Assembly (NCBI GenBank): GCA_937944485.1
Contig: CALDYU010000013.1
Span: forward strand, 1-64,000
Direction: 5' to 3'
Source: an uncultured Flavobacteriaceae bacterium
GTDB lineage: Bacteria; Bacteroidota; Bacteroidia; Flavobacteriales; Flavobacteriaceae
Length of the DNA: 64,000 nt
The translations under genes were made by a program, and so were the position numbers. Below the pieces are notes generated by a model. The model did not search any database and was not told where the DNA came from. It saw only the letters and a list, made by a program, of their open reading frames with translations. Below, one piece after another: positions 45,665 to 53,685 of this stretch (position 1 is its first letter; every line of letters starts with the position of its first letter).

Positions 45665-46777
45665 TTATTTTTTTCGTGTTCGATAATATATATTCCAAGA
45701 GCCAGAGTTTGATTCAATAATCTCAGGAAATCCGTCATTATTTAAATCGCCAACCTCTATATTATAAGTGTCGTCTTTTAAGTCTTCTCTTAAGCCGATT
45801 GCTCTAAATTCTCCATGCTCACTTCCTAAATACACATAATTTCTATCTTCAAAATTTCCTTCCACTATGTCCAAAAATCCATCTTTATTTAAGTCTGATA
45901 CTTTAATAGATGAAGTTGTTCGATTCAAGTCAAAGAAATAAATTTTCTTAAAACTTAATTTTTTATCTCCGAAATATATTTTGTTTTCAGAACTTAAGTT
46001 TCCCGTTATGATGTCTAAAAATCCATCATTATTAATATCTCCGATGTCAATTGAACGGGTTTGATCTTGAGCTTTTCCGAACTCAATAATTTTTGGAAAG
46101 TTTAATTTTCCATCATTTAGATATATTTTATTAGTGGTATTTCTTTCGGCAGTTATGATATCTAGAAATCCGTCTCCATTAATATCTATGATTTTGGTTT
46201 GAATTGTTTGGTCAGTTTTATTACCAAAATCAATTACTGTATCAAAATTTCCTTTTCCATCATTCAAACAAATTTCATTTTTAGCTTTACGATTAGATAA
46301 GATCAAATCAATATCACCATCGTTATCTAAATCTGCAATTTCCAAATTCCGGGAGGGTGACTTTGAGCCAAATGGAACTCCGTTCGTGAAGCTATTTTCA
46401 GACGAACCCAAGAATAGTTTGTTATCTACATTATCATTGGCTACTGCAATGTCCATATAGCCATCATTATTAAAATCAGCACTTTTTATAGCATATGAGC
46501 CATCAAGAAATCTTCCAATTGGTTGAGCTAACTTAAAACCGCCATGACCTCCATTATAATATATATAGTTTTGTTGCGCCCAATGACGTCCATTAGCAAC
46601 AAGCGCATCTAGGTCTCCATCTTTATCAATGTCAAATAGCGTTATTGATGCGGTTCTGTTTGATTGTGTGCCTATAGAAAACCTTCCATCTGCATTAATA
46701 AAAGTAACGTCTTGCGAAAAACTACTTAAAGAGGTTGATAAAACTGCGAATAAAAGCAGAAAATTTATTTGTTTCAT
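45665..46777 (-). CDS. Secreted FG-GAP / VCBS repeat protein (seven-bladed propeller)
   Basis: 370 residues with a signal peptide (about 1-22, SLSSFSQ). Seven calcium-loop motifs can be counted: DIDKDGDLD, DFNNDGYMD, DLDNDGDID, DINGDGFLD, DINNDGFLD, DLNKDGFLD and DLNNDGFPE. This indicates a seven-bladed beta-propeller of the FG-GAP/VCBS type. The protein is essentially only the propeller, without enzyme domain or type IX C-terminal domain. It is probably extracellular or periplasmic. It is the upstream member of the cassette-like gene pair. Confidence 0.85.
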   Translation of the reverse strand: MKQINFLLLFAVLSTSLSSFSQDVTFINADGRFSIGTQSNRTASITLFDIDKDGDLDALVANGRHWAQQNYIYYNGGHGGFKLAQPIGRFLDGSYAIKSADFNNDGYMDIAVANDNVDNKLFLGSSENSFTNGVPFGSKSPSRNLEIADLDNDGDIDLILSNRKAKNEICLNDGKGNFDTVIDFGNKTDQTIQTKIIDINGDGFLDIITAERNTTNKIYLNDGKLNFPKIIEFGKAQDQTRSIDIGDINNDGFLDIITGNLSSENKIYFGDKKLSFKKIYFFDLNRTTSSIKVSDLNKDGFLDIVEGNFEDRNYVYLGSEHGEFRAIGLREDLKDDTYNIEVGDLNNDGFPEIIESNSGSWNIYYRTRKK

Positions 46778-47003
46778 TTAGATTATTTGATGATTATTTT
46801 TATCAGACGTTAGTTCAAGAATTTTGTTACGGATTTTATTCTAATTGTTGGCAACAATTGACTTTGGTTATTAGCCATAAATCGGCAGTTTCTCAAAAAT
46901 CGCTTAAATTGAATAGAAATGCAATATAGTGTCTAATTAAGGTGATGTAAATACGTATAAGCGTTTATGAATGCCTTGTTCAAAATAAAAAACCGCAACT
47001 AAA
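46778..47003. other. Intergenic region upstream of the FG-GAP gene
   Basis: Contains an inverted repeat (AATTGTTGGCAACAATT, about 46841-46857) and, on the minus strand, CTTGAACTAACGTC before the gene. The last part echoes GATGAACTGTTAAACC upstream of the neighbouring gene. No coding frame supported. Confidence 0.45.
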
Positions 47004-47029
47004 AAAGCCACGCTTTATAACGTGGCTTT
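47004..47029 (-). terminator. Terminator after the Spy/CpxP-like gene
   Basis: The stem AAAGCCACG / CGTGGCTTT has an 8-nt loop; on the minus strand TTTAG and T-rich sequence follow. It lies 22 bp beyond the stop of the minus-strand gene at 47052. Confidence 0.8.
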
Positions 47030-47051
47030 CAATAATACGAACCAAAAAATA

Positions 47052-47501
47052 TTAGCCTTGGCTTCTTTTTTTAGGGCGTTCTTGTTTTTTACCTTTCTTG
47101 GCTTTACCACGTTTTCCCTTGCGTTTTTTCATTTGCTCCCACTTGGCATATTGCTCTTCCGATAAAATTTGTTTGAGTTTGGCCTTTTGCGCTATTTGAT
47201 GGTCAAGGCGCTCATTGGCTCTCGCATAATGTTCTTCGGGGCTAGGTTTTTTTCTTTCGGCACCTTCTTCTTTCGCCGCCATTTTTGCTTTTCGCATTTT
47301 AGCATTTTCGATAAACAAACTTTTAAGCTGCTTTTGTTGCGCTTGCGTAAGGTCTAAAGCAAGCGTTGCTTTTTTAGTTTGCAAGGTTGCTATTTGCTCA
47401 GGAGTCATATCTTTCATTTGTGCACGGCCTCCTCTTTCACCTTTTTGTGCCATTACACCGCTTACTGCAAATAGCAGTATTACAATCATTACTTTTTTCA
47501 T
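47052..47501 (-). CDS. Small basic periplasmic Spy/CpxP- or DUF4890-like protein
   Basis: 149 residues with a signal peptide (about 1-18, SGVMAQ). The body is helical and contains MTPEQIATLQTKKATLALDL and LTQAQQKQLKSLF, the LT-x-Q pattern of Spy/CpxP-related proteins and of the Bacteroidota DUF4890 group. The C-terminal 35 residues are strongly basic (KKRKGKRGKAKKGKK). Family knowledge: helical periplasmic chaperone-like or metal-sensing proteins. The exact role is unknown. Confidence 0.7.
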   Translation of the reverse strand: MKKVMIVILLFAVSGVMAQKGERGGRAQMKDMTPEQIATLQTKKATLALDLTQAQQKQLKSLFIENAKMRKAKMAAKEEGAERKKPSPEEHYARANERLDHQIAQKAKLKQILSEEQYAKWEQMKKRKGKRGKAKKGKKQERPKKRSQG

Positions 47502-47643
47502 AATCTGATGTTTAATTATATTCCTACTTGTGCAGAAATCTGATGCTATTTTATTGTTTTATATCCTTAAGACATATATAAAACAAATTGGTTTAGTTGC
47601 TGGTTTTGAATTAGGAATACTTTAACGATTGTTAGCATATAAA

Positions 47644-47667
47644 AAGGGCGCTTAATGCAGCGCCCTC
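47644..47667 (-). terminator. Terminator after the small 46-residue gene
   Basis: The stem AGGGCGC / GCGCCCT has an 8-nt loop; on the minus strand TTTTTATA follows. It lies about 95 bp after the stop of the small ORF at 47762. Confidence 0.75.
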
Positions 47668-47761
47668 TTTACTAGGTAGGTTTTTGATTATTGGGGTTTA
47701 AGTAGGTGTATTCGTGGAGAAGGTTTTTGGTTTTGGGAAACCAAAGCGCCTTCTAAAAATT

Positions 47762-47902
47762 TTATTCGCTGATTACTTGTTCAATACTTGAATCAGCAAT
47801 TTCATTTTGAATATGTTGTTGTTTCGTATCGCTTATATAATACGTTGCGATTGCGATTATTAATGTTGTGAAATACAGGTAACTTTTTATTTTATAATTC
47901 AT
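47762..47902 (-). CDS. Small membrane peptide, 46 residues (not in ORF track)
   Basis: Minus-strand frame from ATG at 47902: MNYKIKSYLYFTTLIIAIAT, then YYISDTKQQHIQNEIADSSI and EQVISE, stop TAA. One N-terminal hydrophobic helix (about 7-22) and a short polar tail. It is flanked by terminators on both sides (47644-47667 and 47953-47983), as expected of a small independent gene. No family recognised. Moderate confidence, because the frame is short. Confidence 0.5.
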   Translation of the reverse strand: MNYKIKSYLYFTTLIIAIATYYISDTKQQHIQNEIADSSIEQVISE

Positions 47903-47952
47903 GATCTAGGGGTTTTTAATTCTGAAGCTAAGCTACTACAGATGAAGACGCA

Positions 47953-47983
47953 AAAAAGCCCATTGTTGTGAAATGGGCTTTTT
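47953..47983. terminator. Bidirectional terminator
   Basis: The arms AAAAAGCCCATT / AATGGGCTTTTT enclose a 7-nt GTTGTGA loop, with A and T tracts on both sides. It lies about 145 bp beyond the stop of the minus-strand protease gene at 48128, for which it is the nearest candidate terminator. Confidence 0.75.
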
Positions 47984-48127
47984 TCGATGTCAAATATGAC
48001 GATACTGTTGAATAGCGAATATGCTTATCGGATTTTCTATTCAGTTCATCGAGAGGCCTCTAAAATTAACTTTTATCGAGTGCGCTCTTTGTAATGAAAA
48101 AGAACAGTAATTCTTCATGACTTACTG

Positions 48128-50617
48128 CTATTTGGGGTCTAATATCATATCAATCCGCTCAGCGGCATCTTGTAAATGATATTTGCTCATGCGATCAGCC
48201 GTTCTTGCAGCAGCACTTCGTATTTCTCTCTTTAATAGCGCAAGCTCTGCGCGTGCTACCGAACGAATGTCTGATTGACTCGTATGAACTACTGTTGATT
48301 TTTGATAACCACCAAAATCAGGTTGTTTTCTTTGGTTACCAGCAGTCATTAAATATGCAAGGCGATCGATATGTGCTTTTTGTAAGTTTCTACGATAGGT
48401 ATCAATAGTTTTCCCTGAACGCAATTCTGACCAGATGCCACGACGCAAATCACGCATCATTTCTAAAAGACCGTAGGCTTTACTACCATTCATAGTTTCA
48501 TTTTCAATAAGCCGCGCCATTTTTCCTAAACGTAACATATTATTTAAAGTACGTTCTTGCATACGACGTATACGCTCAACGGAGCCTGAATATTCAATTT
48601 TTGCAAATAAGTCATTGTCGAGCATCCAAGAGGGAGTTGCGAACAGTTCATTTTGAATAAAGTTCATGCAGTTTTTTTGATGTTCTTTTGATACATGTGT
48701 ATAAACAGCGCCTTCTTGGTCATAGGTTTTGTGATGTTCATAAACCCCTCCTATATTATTGGAAACATGCCCCATATACCTATTGTATTGCGAGAGTACC
48801 TGACCATATAAGGTGCTGAGGTCGTCATAGTTTTTTCCATCTTCTGCTGTCCATTCTACCAATTTGGGTACAATACGTTTTAAATTGGCAATACCATAGG
48901 TGCTCGCTTTTATAGCATCATCACCCAAATCTTCGGTTTGCGAACTAGGGTCAACGACATCACCAACTTGTTGATGGCCAAAACGGTACATAGGGTCACC
49001 AGCATGCTCTAAAATCCATTGGTCTAAGGTCGCTTTCTCTTCCTTCGCAGTTTTATCTAAAATAGGCTTATATCCCCAGCGAATCGCATGTTTATCGTAA
49101 ATACCAATATCAGGCATTAAGGCAACGCCTTTGTCCTCTGGTTGCGCTACGTAGTTGAAGCGGGCGTAATCCATAATAGAAGGTGCAGTACCATATTTCT
49201 TTGTAAAAGTAGCAGAACGCAAGGAATCTACAGGGTAAGCGACACTACTTCCCATATTATGTGGCAATCCTAAGGTGTGCCCCACTTCATGCGCAGAAAC
49301 AAAGCGAATCAAACGCCCCATCACTTCATCTTTAAAGGCTACGCCTTGTGCTTCTGGATTAATAGCCGCTGTTTGCACAAAAAACCAATTGCGTAATAAG
49401 GTCATGACATTATGATACCAATTAATATCAGACTCTAAAATCTCACCACTTCTGGGATCACTAACATGTGGCCCGTTTGCATTGGGAATAGGAGATGCTA
49501 GATAGCGAACTACAGAATAACGAACATCTTCTGGAGACCATTCGGGGTCTTCTTCAATACTTGGCGGGTCTTTAGCAATAATTGCATTTTTGAAACCTGC
49601 GGCTTCAAAAGCAACCTGCCAGTCTTCAATACCTTGTTTTATGAAAGGAACCCATTGTTTTGGTGTTGCTCGATCAACATAATAGACAATCTGTTTCTTT
49701 GGTTCTACAAGTTCACCTGCTTTATATTTCGCTATGTCCTCTTCTTTCACTTCTAAGCGCCAACGATCTAAATAGCGCACCGTTTTACTTTCTTGTGCAT
49801 CAAGTCCGTAATCAACCTGTCCTCTAGCAAACCAACCTACCCGACGATCAAAATAGCGCCTCTTCATTGGTACTTCTGGTAATAAGATCATTGAATTATT
49901 GATCTCAATAGAAATTGAACCTACTGAACCGTTTGATGGAGCTTCTTTGGCAAAGTAGGTTTTCACATGTCTGGCTTCAATGTTTTTAGGATACGAACGT
50001 AAAGAATCAATATAACTACGGCTTTCGTCTAAGCGACTTACTTTATATCTTTTGCGATAGAAATCGGGCATGCCAATGGCGCTTACATCTTTGGTGAAGA
50101 AATTATTAACCTCAATGATCGTCGCTGGGTGTACCGAGTCTTTTTTGAAGGCTTTTATATCAAAGGCTTGTAATACTGGTTCAAAATTAGAATTGACCAC
50201 CGCTTCGTGCACGGGCAAAGAATCTGCCGCTACAACACCATGTGATACCACACGTAATAGTACTTTTTTACCTTTTTTCTGCCAACGCAGTACTTGAGTG
50301 TTAATTTTACCTCCTCCAAAACCTATACCTGACGCGGTTTTAGCAATCCGGCTTACCATAAGCATTTCTTTATTAAACAATGAATCTGGTATTTCATAAA
50401 AGTGCTTGTCATCGACCATATGCACATCAAACAAACCTTGATCTGTTTTGGCATCTTTGGTAATTACCTTATCGTATGGCTGAATGGCTCCTTTTTTAGG
50501 CTTCTCAGGTGCTTTTTGAGCTTTCTTATTTTTTTTCTTAAAAATTTGTGCCTCTGTAGTGGTAGCACTCAGTAGTACAAGTGCGAGTAGTAATTTCGCA
50601 AAAATTGATGTTTTCAT
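48128..50617 (-). CDS. Secreted zinc-dependent metalloprotease (DUF5117/DUF5118 metzincin type)
   Basis: 829 residues. The signal peptide covers about 1-23 (SATTTEAQ). A Lys-rich stretch follows, then a DUF5118-like and a DUF5117-like region. The catalytic part has the extended zinc motif HEVGHTLGLPH (His442, Glu443, His446, His452), with a methionine in PSIMDYARF further on that could form the Met-turn. The C-terminal 250 residues are helical. Family knowledge: large Bacteroidota zinc proteases, probably in the periplasm or at the surface, substrate unknown. Single gene, no neighbour in its transcript. Confidence 0.88.
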   Translation of the reverse strand: MKTSIFAKLLLALVLLSATTTEAQIFKKKNKKAQKAPEKPKKGAIQPYDKVITKDAKTDQGLFDVHMVDDKHFYEIPDSLFNKEMLMVSRIAKTASGIGFGGGKINTQVLRWQKKGKKVLLRVVSHGVVAADSLPVHEAVVNSNFEPVLQAFDIKAFKKDSVHPATIIEVNNFFTKDVSAIGMPDFYRKRYKVSRLDESRSYIDSLRSYPKNIEARHVKTYFAKEAPSNGSVGSISIEINNSMILLPEVPMKRRYFDRRVGWFARGQVDYGLDAQESKTVRYLDRWRLEVKEEDIAKYKAGELVEPKKQIVYYVDRATPKQWVPFIKQGIEDWQVAFEAAGFKNAIIAKDPPSIEEDPEWSPEDVRYSVVRYLASPIPNANGPHVSDPRSGEILESDINWYHNVMTLLRNWFFVQTAAINPEAQGVAFKDEVMGRLIRFVSAHEVGHTLGLPHNMGSSVAYPVDSLRSATFTKKYGTAPSIMDYARFNYVAQPEDKGVALMPDIGIYDKHAIRWGYKPILDKTAKEEKATLDQWILEHAGDPMYRFGHQQVGDVVDPSSQTEDLGDDAIKASTYGIANLKRIVPKLVEWTAEDGKNYDDLSTLYGQVLSQYNRYMGHVSNNIGGVYEHHKTYDQEGAVYTHVSKEHQKNCMNFIQNELFATPSWMLDNDLFAKIEYSGSVERIRRMQERTLNNMLRLGKMARLIENETMNGSKAYGLLEMMRDLRRGIWSELRSGKTIDTYRRNLQKAHIDRLAYLMTAGNQRKQPDFGGYQKSTVVHTSQSDIRSVARAELALLKREIRSAAARTADRMSKYHLQDAAERIDMILDPK

Positions 50618-51088
50618 ATAATTGGTTTTATATAGTGTATATACTAGCTCAAAGAACCGAAAAATTAACCTTAGCTTTTGTTAACAAAATCATAAGCTAA
50701 GGGTAAGATAAAAATAAAATACACTTTTGGTGTAACATTTTCATTCTTAAGAAGTCTTTATATTAGAGATTTCATTTTTCAATTAGCGAATTAGTCACGA
50801 ATAAAGCTATTTACCTTGGTAAGTAGCTTTATTTTATTTGTATCGATAAACGGTTGAAATGCAATAATATACTCTTAGTAATCTTCTTTTTTTTCTGGTA
50901 AAAATTCGCAACAAGTATCGCTTTAACCGCAATTATTTTTCCTCAGTATTGTCAATTTTGCACCTAATTAATGTGATTATTGCGGAATTAATAGTTATGG
51001 CATACACCACCATATCGATGAACTGCAAGCCTAACAATAATCTCGTTCTAAGACGTTATACTTTCTCATAAATTAACTGATACATATT
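50618..51088. other. Intergenic region with hairpin
   Basis: No coding frame is supported. A strong hairpin (AATAAAGCTA ... TAGCTTTATT, about 50800-50836) with T-rich flank lies in the middle. The right part is the upstream region of the small secreted protein at 51089; no clear TANNTTTG box was found. Confidence 0.5.
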
Positions 51089-51487
51089 ATGAAAAAAATA
51101 AATCTTATTTCAACTTTGGTAGTGGCTTTACTTTTATCAAATGTGATGTCCGCTATGAATCCTACCAAAGAAATTGAACCTTTCGATATTAATTCTATCG
51201 AATATATTGAAGATGAAATCAGTTTCGATTTAGGTTTTGATACAGCTGATTATTTGCCTGAAGGATTTAATCCGTATACGGTATATGTGAATTTAGAAAC
51301 AATAATCTTTATTGAAGAGGAAGTTGTCCTTGAAGATTTGTCAGCTTTTTTGCCTGATAATTTTGATGCTTATGCCTACGCTACTTCTGTTGCGGGAATG
51401 CATTATATTGATGAAAATGATACGATAATCATCGATTTTGATACCAAAAAACATCTACCAGAGGGTTTTAATCCGTATATAAAATAA
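51089..51487 (+). CDS. Small secreted acidic protein with LPEGFNPY repeats
   Basis: 132 residues; signal peptide about 1-22 (SNVMSAM). Very acidic. Two nearly identical segments, FDTADYLPEGFNPY (about 52-65) and FDTKKHLPEGFNPY (about 117-130), plus a degenerate one, LPDNFDAYAYA, show internal duplication. No family recognised; no cysteines; no enzyme motif. A terminator follows about 30 bp after the stop. Independent gene. Confidence 0.7.
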   Translation: MKKINLISTLVVALLLSNVMSAMNPTKEIEPFDINSIEYIEDEISFDLGFDTADYLPEGFNPYTVYVNLETIIFIEEEVVLEDLSAFLPDNFDAYAYATSVAGMHYIDENDTIIIDFDTKKHLPEGFNPYIK

Positions 51488-51516
51488 AGAATCCTCCACG
51501 TTTGAGTTAGCACCTA

Positions 51517-51548
51517 TAAAAAAACCTTCGCCTAGCGAGGGTTTTTTG
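51517..51548 (+). terminator. Terminator after the LPEGFNPY protein
   Basis: AAAACCTTCGC and GCGAGGGTTTT enclose a 3-nt loop, with a T run after. It lies about 30 bp downstream of the stop at 51487. Confidence 0.8.
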
Positions 51549-51641
51549 TTTTGGTGAATGTATGGGCTTGCCTTTTGATACGAGCAAACTACGGTACTTT
51601 TATTTATATGTTGTATTTTTTCACAAACTAATATCAATCGT

Positions 51642-52142
51642 ATGAAGTATTCTATGCTAGCACTTAGTTTGCTACTATTCGTATCCTGCAAAGAAGAAAA
51701 TCCTAAGTCCCCTGAAGTAATAGAAGCAACACTTCAGGCATTTGTAGAAGGAGAGACTTTGGCTTACATGGCAAAAGATTATGAAAAATGGGCGTCTTAC
51801 TGGGATCATAGTACTGATGTTTTAAGACTTGATGTTACCAATTCAGGTTTTTCACAAACCCGCGGTTGGGATAAAAGCGGAGGAAACTTAGAACAGTTTT
51901 TTAAAGAAAATCCTGATCCGATCACGGCTACTTTCGAAAACTCGAACTACCTTATTTTTTATGATACGAAGTTAGCATGGCTTGCTTTTGATCAAACTTG
52001 GACCACAACAGAAGGAGAGAAGTCCGTGGCCAAGGCTACCATTACTTTGGTGCGAAAAGAAAACTCTTGGAAAATTATATCATATACCGCTATTCAATAC
52101 GAGGCAGAAAATGAAGCAGTAGATACCTTGAGTAGAACTTAA
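51642..52142 (+). CDS. NTF2-like / SnoaL-like lipoprotein
   Basis: 166 residues. The signal peptide ends in a lipobox, LLFVSC, with Cys at about residue 16. The domain from about 26 to 155 has the cone-shaped NTF2 pattern: an N-terminal helix AFVEGETLAYMAKDYEKWAS, then strands LAWLAFDQTWTT and SWKIISYTAIQYE. Family knowledge: such proteins bind small ligands or act on them; no catalytic residue can be assigned. Convergent with the SLC13 gene. Confidence 0.75.
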   Translation: MKYSMLALSLLLFVSCKEENPKSPEVIEATLQAFVEGETLAYMAKDYEKWASYWDHSTDVLRLDVTNSGFSQTRGWDKSGGNLEQFFKENPDPITATFENSNYLIFYDTKLAWLAFDQTWTTTEGEKSVAKATITLVRKENSWKIISYTAIQYEAENEAVDTLSRT

Positions 52143-52172
52143 ATTACGAATGCTACGAAGCTGCTCTTTATT

Positions 52173-53603
52173 TTAAAAGAGTAAGGGAATTACAAATTGG
52201 AATAACAGTACTAAAAGACCAACAGCAATTAGGTTTAGTATAACCCCTACACGTGCCATTTCATGTACTTTAATATAGCCACTGGCAAAAACAATAGCAT
52301 TCGGTGGTGTCGCCATCGGAAGCATAAAGGCACAACTACTCGCCATAGTAACGGGTATCAGTAAATACAATATGGGGATGTCTAAACCTATGGCAATACC
52401 TGCAACTACAGGTGCTAATACGGCTACCAAAGCCACATTACTCATGAGTTCGGTCATGAACAACATTAAAAAGATGAGTAATACGGCAGTGAACAAAATG
52501 CTTATATCACTTTCGGCAATAGCCCCTGAAACCATATCTACAATACCACTAACCGCCATTCCTTTGGCCAAGGCTAAGCCCCCTCCGAAGAGTATCAAAA
52601 TACCCCATGCGAGTTTTGAAGTGTCTTTCCATTGGATAATAAAATCTCCTTTTTTAAGATTATAAGGTACGGCAAACATAGCAATGGCTCCCAACATGCT
52701 AATAATGGTATCGTTTAACTTCAAATCTGGCAATAATTCATTGATTACAGTTCTGAAAATCCAGAGAAAAACAGTAACTCCGAAAATGGCGAGCACCATT
52801 TTTTCTTTACCACTCACTGCCCCTAACTTTTGAAGTTCTGTTTGTATAAGCTCTTTGGATGCAGTAAATTTTAAGTGCTTGTTCGGAAACATTACTTTAA
52901 CCATGACCAAATAAATGATGGTTATCATAATGATGGAAAATGGTAAGCCAATAACCATCCATTTTAAAAAGGAAATCTCAATATTATATTCGTTTTCGAG
53001 CAGGCCTATCATAACAGAATTGGGTGGTGTGCCTATAACAGTAGCAATGCCACCGGCATTTGCAGAAAATGCAATACCCAGCATTACAGAGAGTGCAAAA
53101 TTGCGATCACTTTTAGTAAATCCGTCTTCATCATTAACGAGCAGATTAATCACCGACATTGCAATCGGAAGCATCACAACCGTAGTCGCCGTATTACTGA
53201 TCCACATACTTAGAGCAGCGGTGGCAATCATAAAACCCAAAACTACTTTGTTGGGCGTGGTACCTGTTATCCGTATAATACTTAGGGCAATGCGCTTATG
53301 TAAATTCACTTTTTCTAGTGCTAGCGCAAGCACAAATCCCCCGAAGAATAGAAATATTATCGGACTGCCATAATTGGCACCTACATCACCAACGGACATG
53401 ATTTTTAATAAAGGAAAAAGTAGAAGTGGTAATAGTGCGGTAACTGATATTGATGTAGCTTCGGTAATCCACCAAACAACCATCCAAACAGCTACAGCAA
53501 TAACTTTATCTCCCTGTGCTGACACGAGTTCAAAGGGCAGATTAAGAATGATAAAGAATAGAATTGGTCCTAAAAAAAGCCCCAGCTTACTACTAATGTT
53601 CAT
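52173..53603 (-). CDS. SLC13/DASS family sodium-coupled anion transporter
   Basis: 476 residues with about 11-12 hydrophobic helices. Landmarks are WWITEATSISVTALLPLLLF, SNTATTVVMLPIA (the SNT motif that binds sodium and substrate carboxylate), GTPPNSV, and a second SNVALVAVLAPV motif late in the protein. Family knowledge: Na+-dependent import of dicarboxylates or sulfate-like anions. A C4-dicarboxylate is likely but not proven. Its start is followed by the lysS 3' end at 82 bp on the same strand. Confidence 0.9.
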   Translation of the reverse strand: MNISSKLGLFLGPILFFIILNLPFELVSAQGDKVIAVAVWMVVWWITEATSISVTALLPLLLFPLLKIMSVGDVGANYGSPIIFLFFGGFVLALALEKVNLHKRIALSIIRITGTTPNKVVLGFMIATAALSMWISNTATTVVMLPIAMSVINLLVNDEDGFTKSDRNFALSVMLGIAFSANAGGIATVIGTPPNSVMIGLLENEYNIEISFLKWMVIGLPFSIIMITIIYLVMVKVMFPNKHLKFTASKELIQTELQKLGAVSGKEKMVLAIFGVTVFLWIFRTVINELLPDLKLNDTIISMLGAIAMFAVPYNLKKGDFIIQWKDTSKLAWGILILFGGGLALAKGMAVSGIVDMVSGAIAESDISILFTAVLLIFLMLFMTELMSNVALVAVLAPVVAGIAIGLDIPILYLLIPVTMASSCAFMLPMATPPNAIVFASGYIKVHEMARVGVILNLIAVGLLVLLFQFVIPLLF

Positions 53604-53685
53604 ATACTCAAATTGGTTGCCCTAAGCTATGTTTTTTCTTTGGGTTTTGAAAGCCTAATATTTGGCATTTCTGAATTAAAAGCAC

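Noticed and set aside
52915-53373. 152-residue plus-strand ORF
   Set aside because: Antisense shadow of the SLC13 transporter gene; its hydrophobic/basic composition mirrors the real gene.
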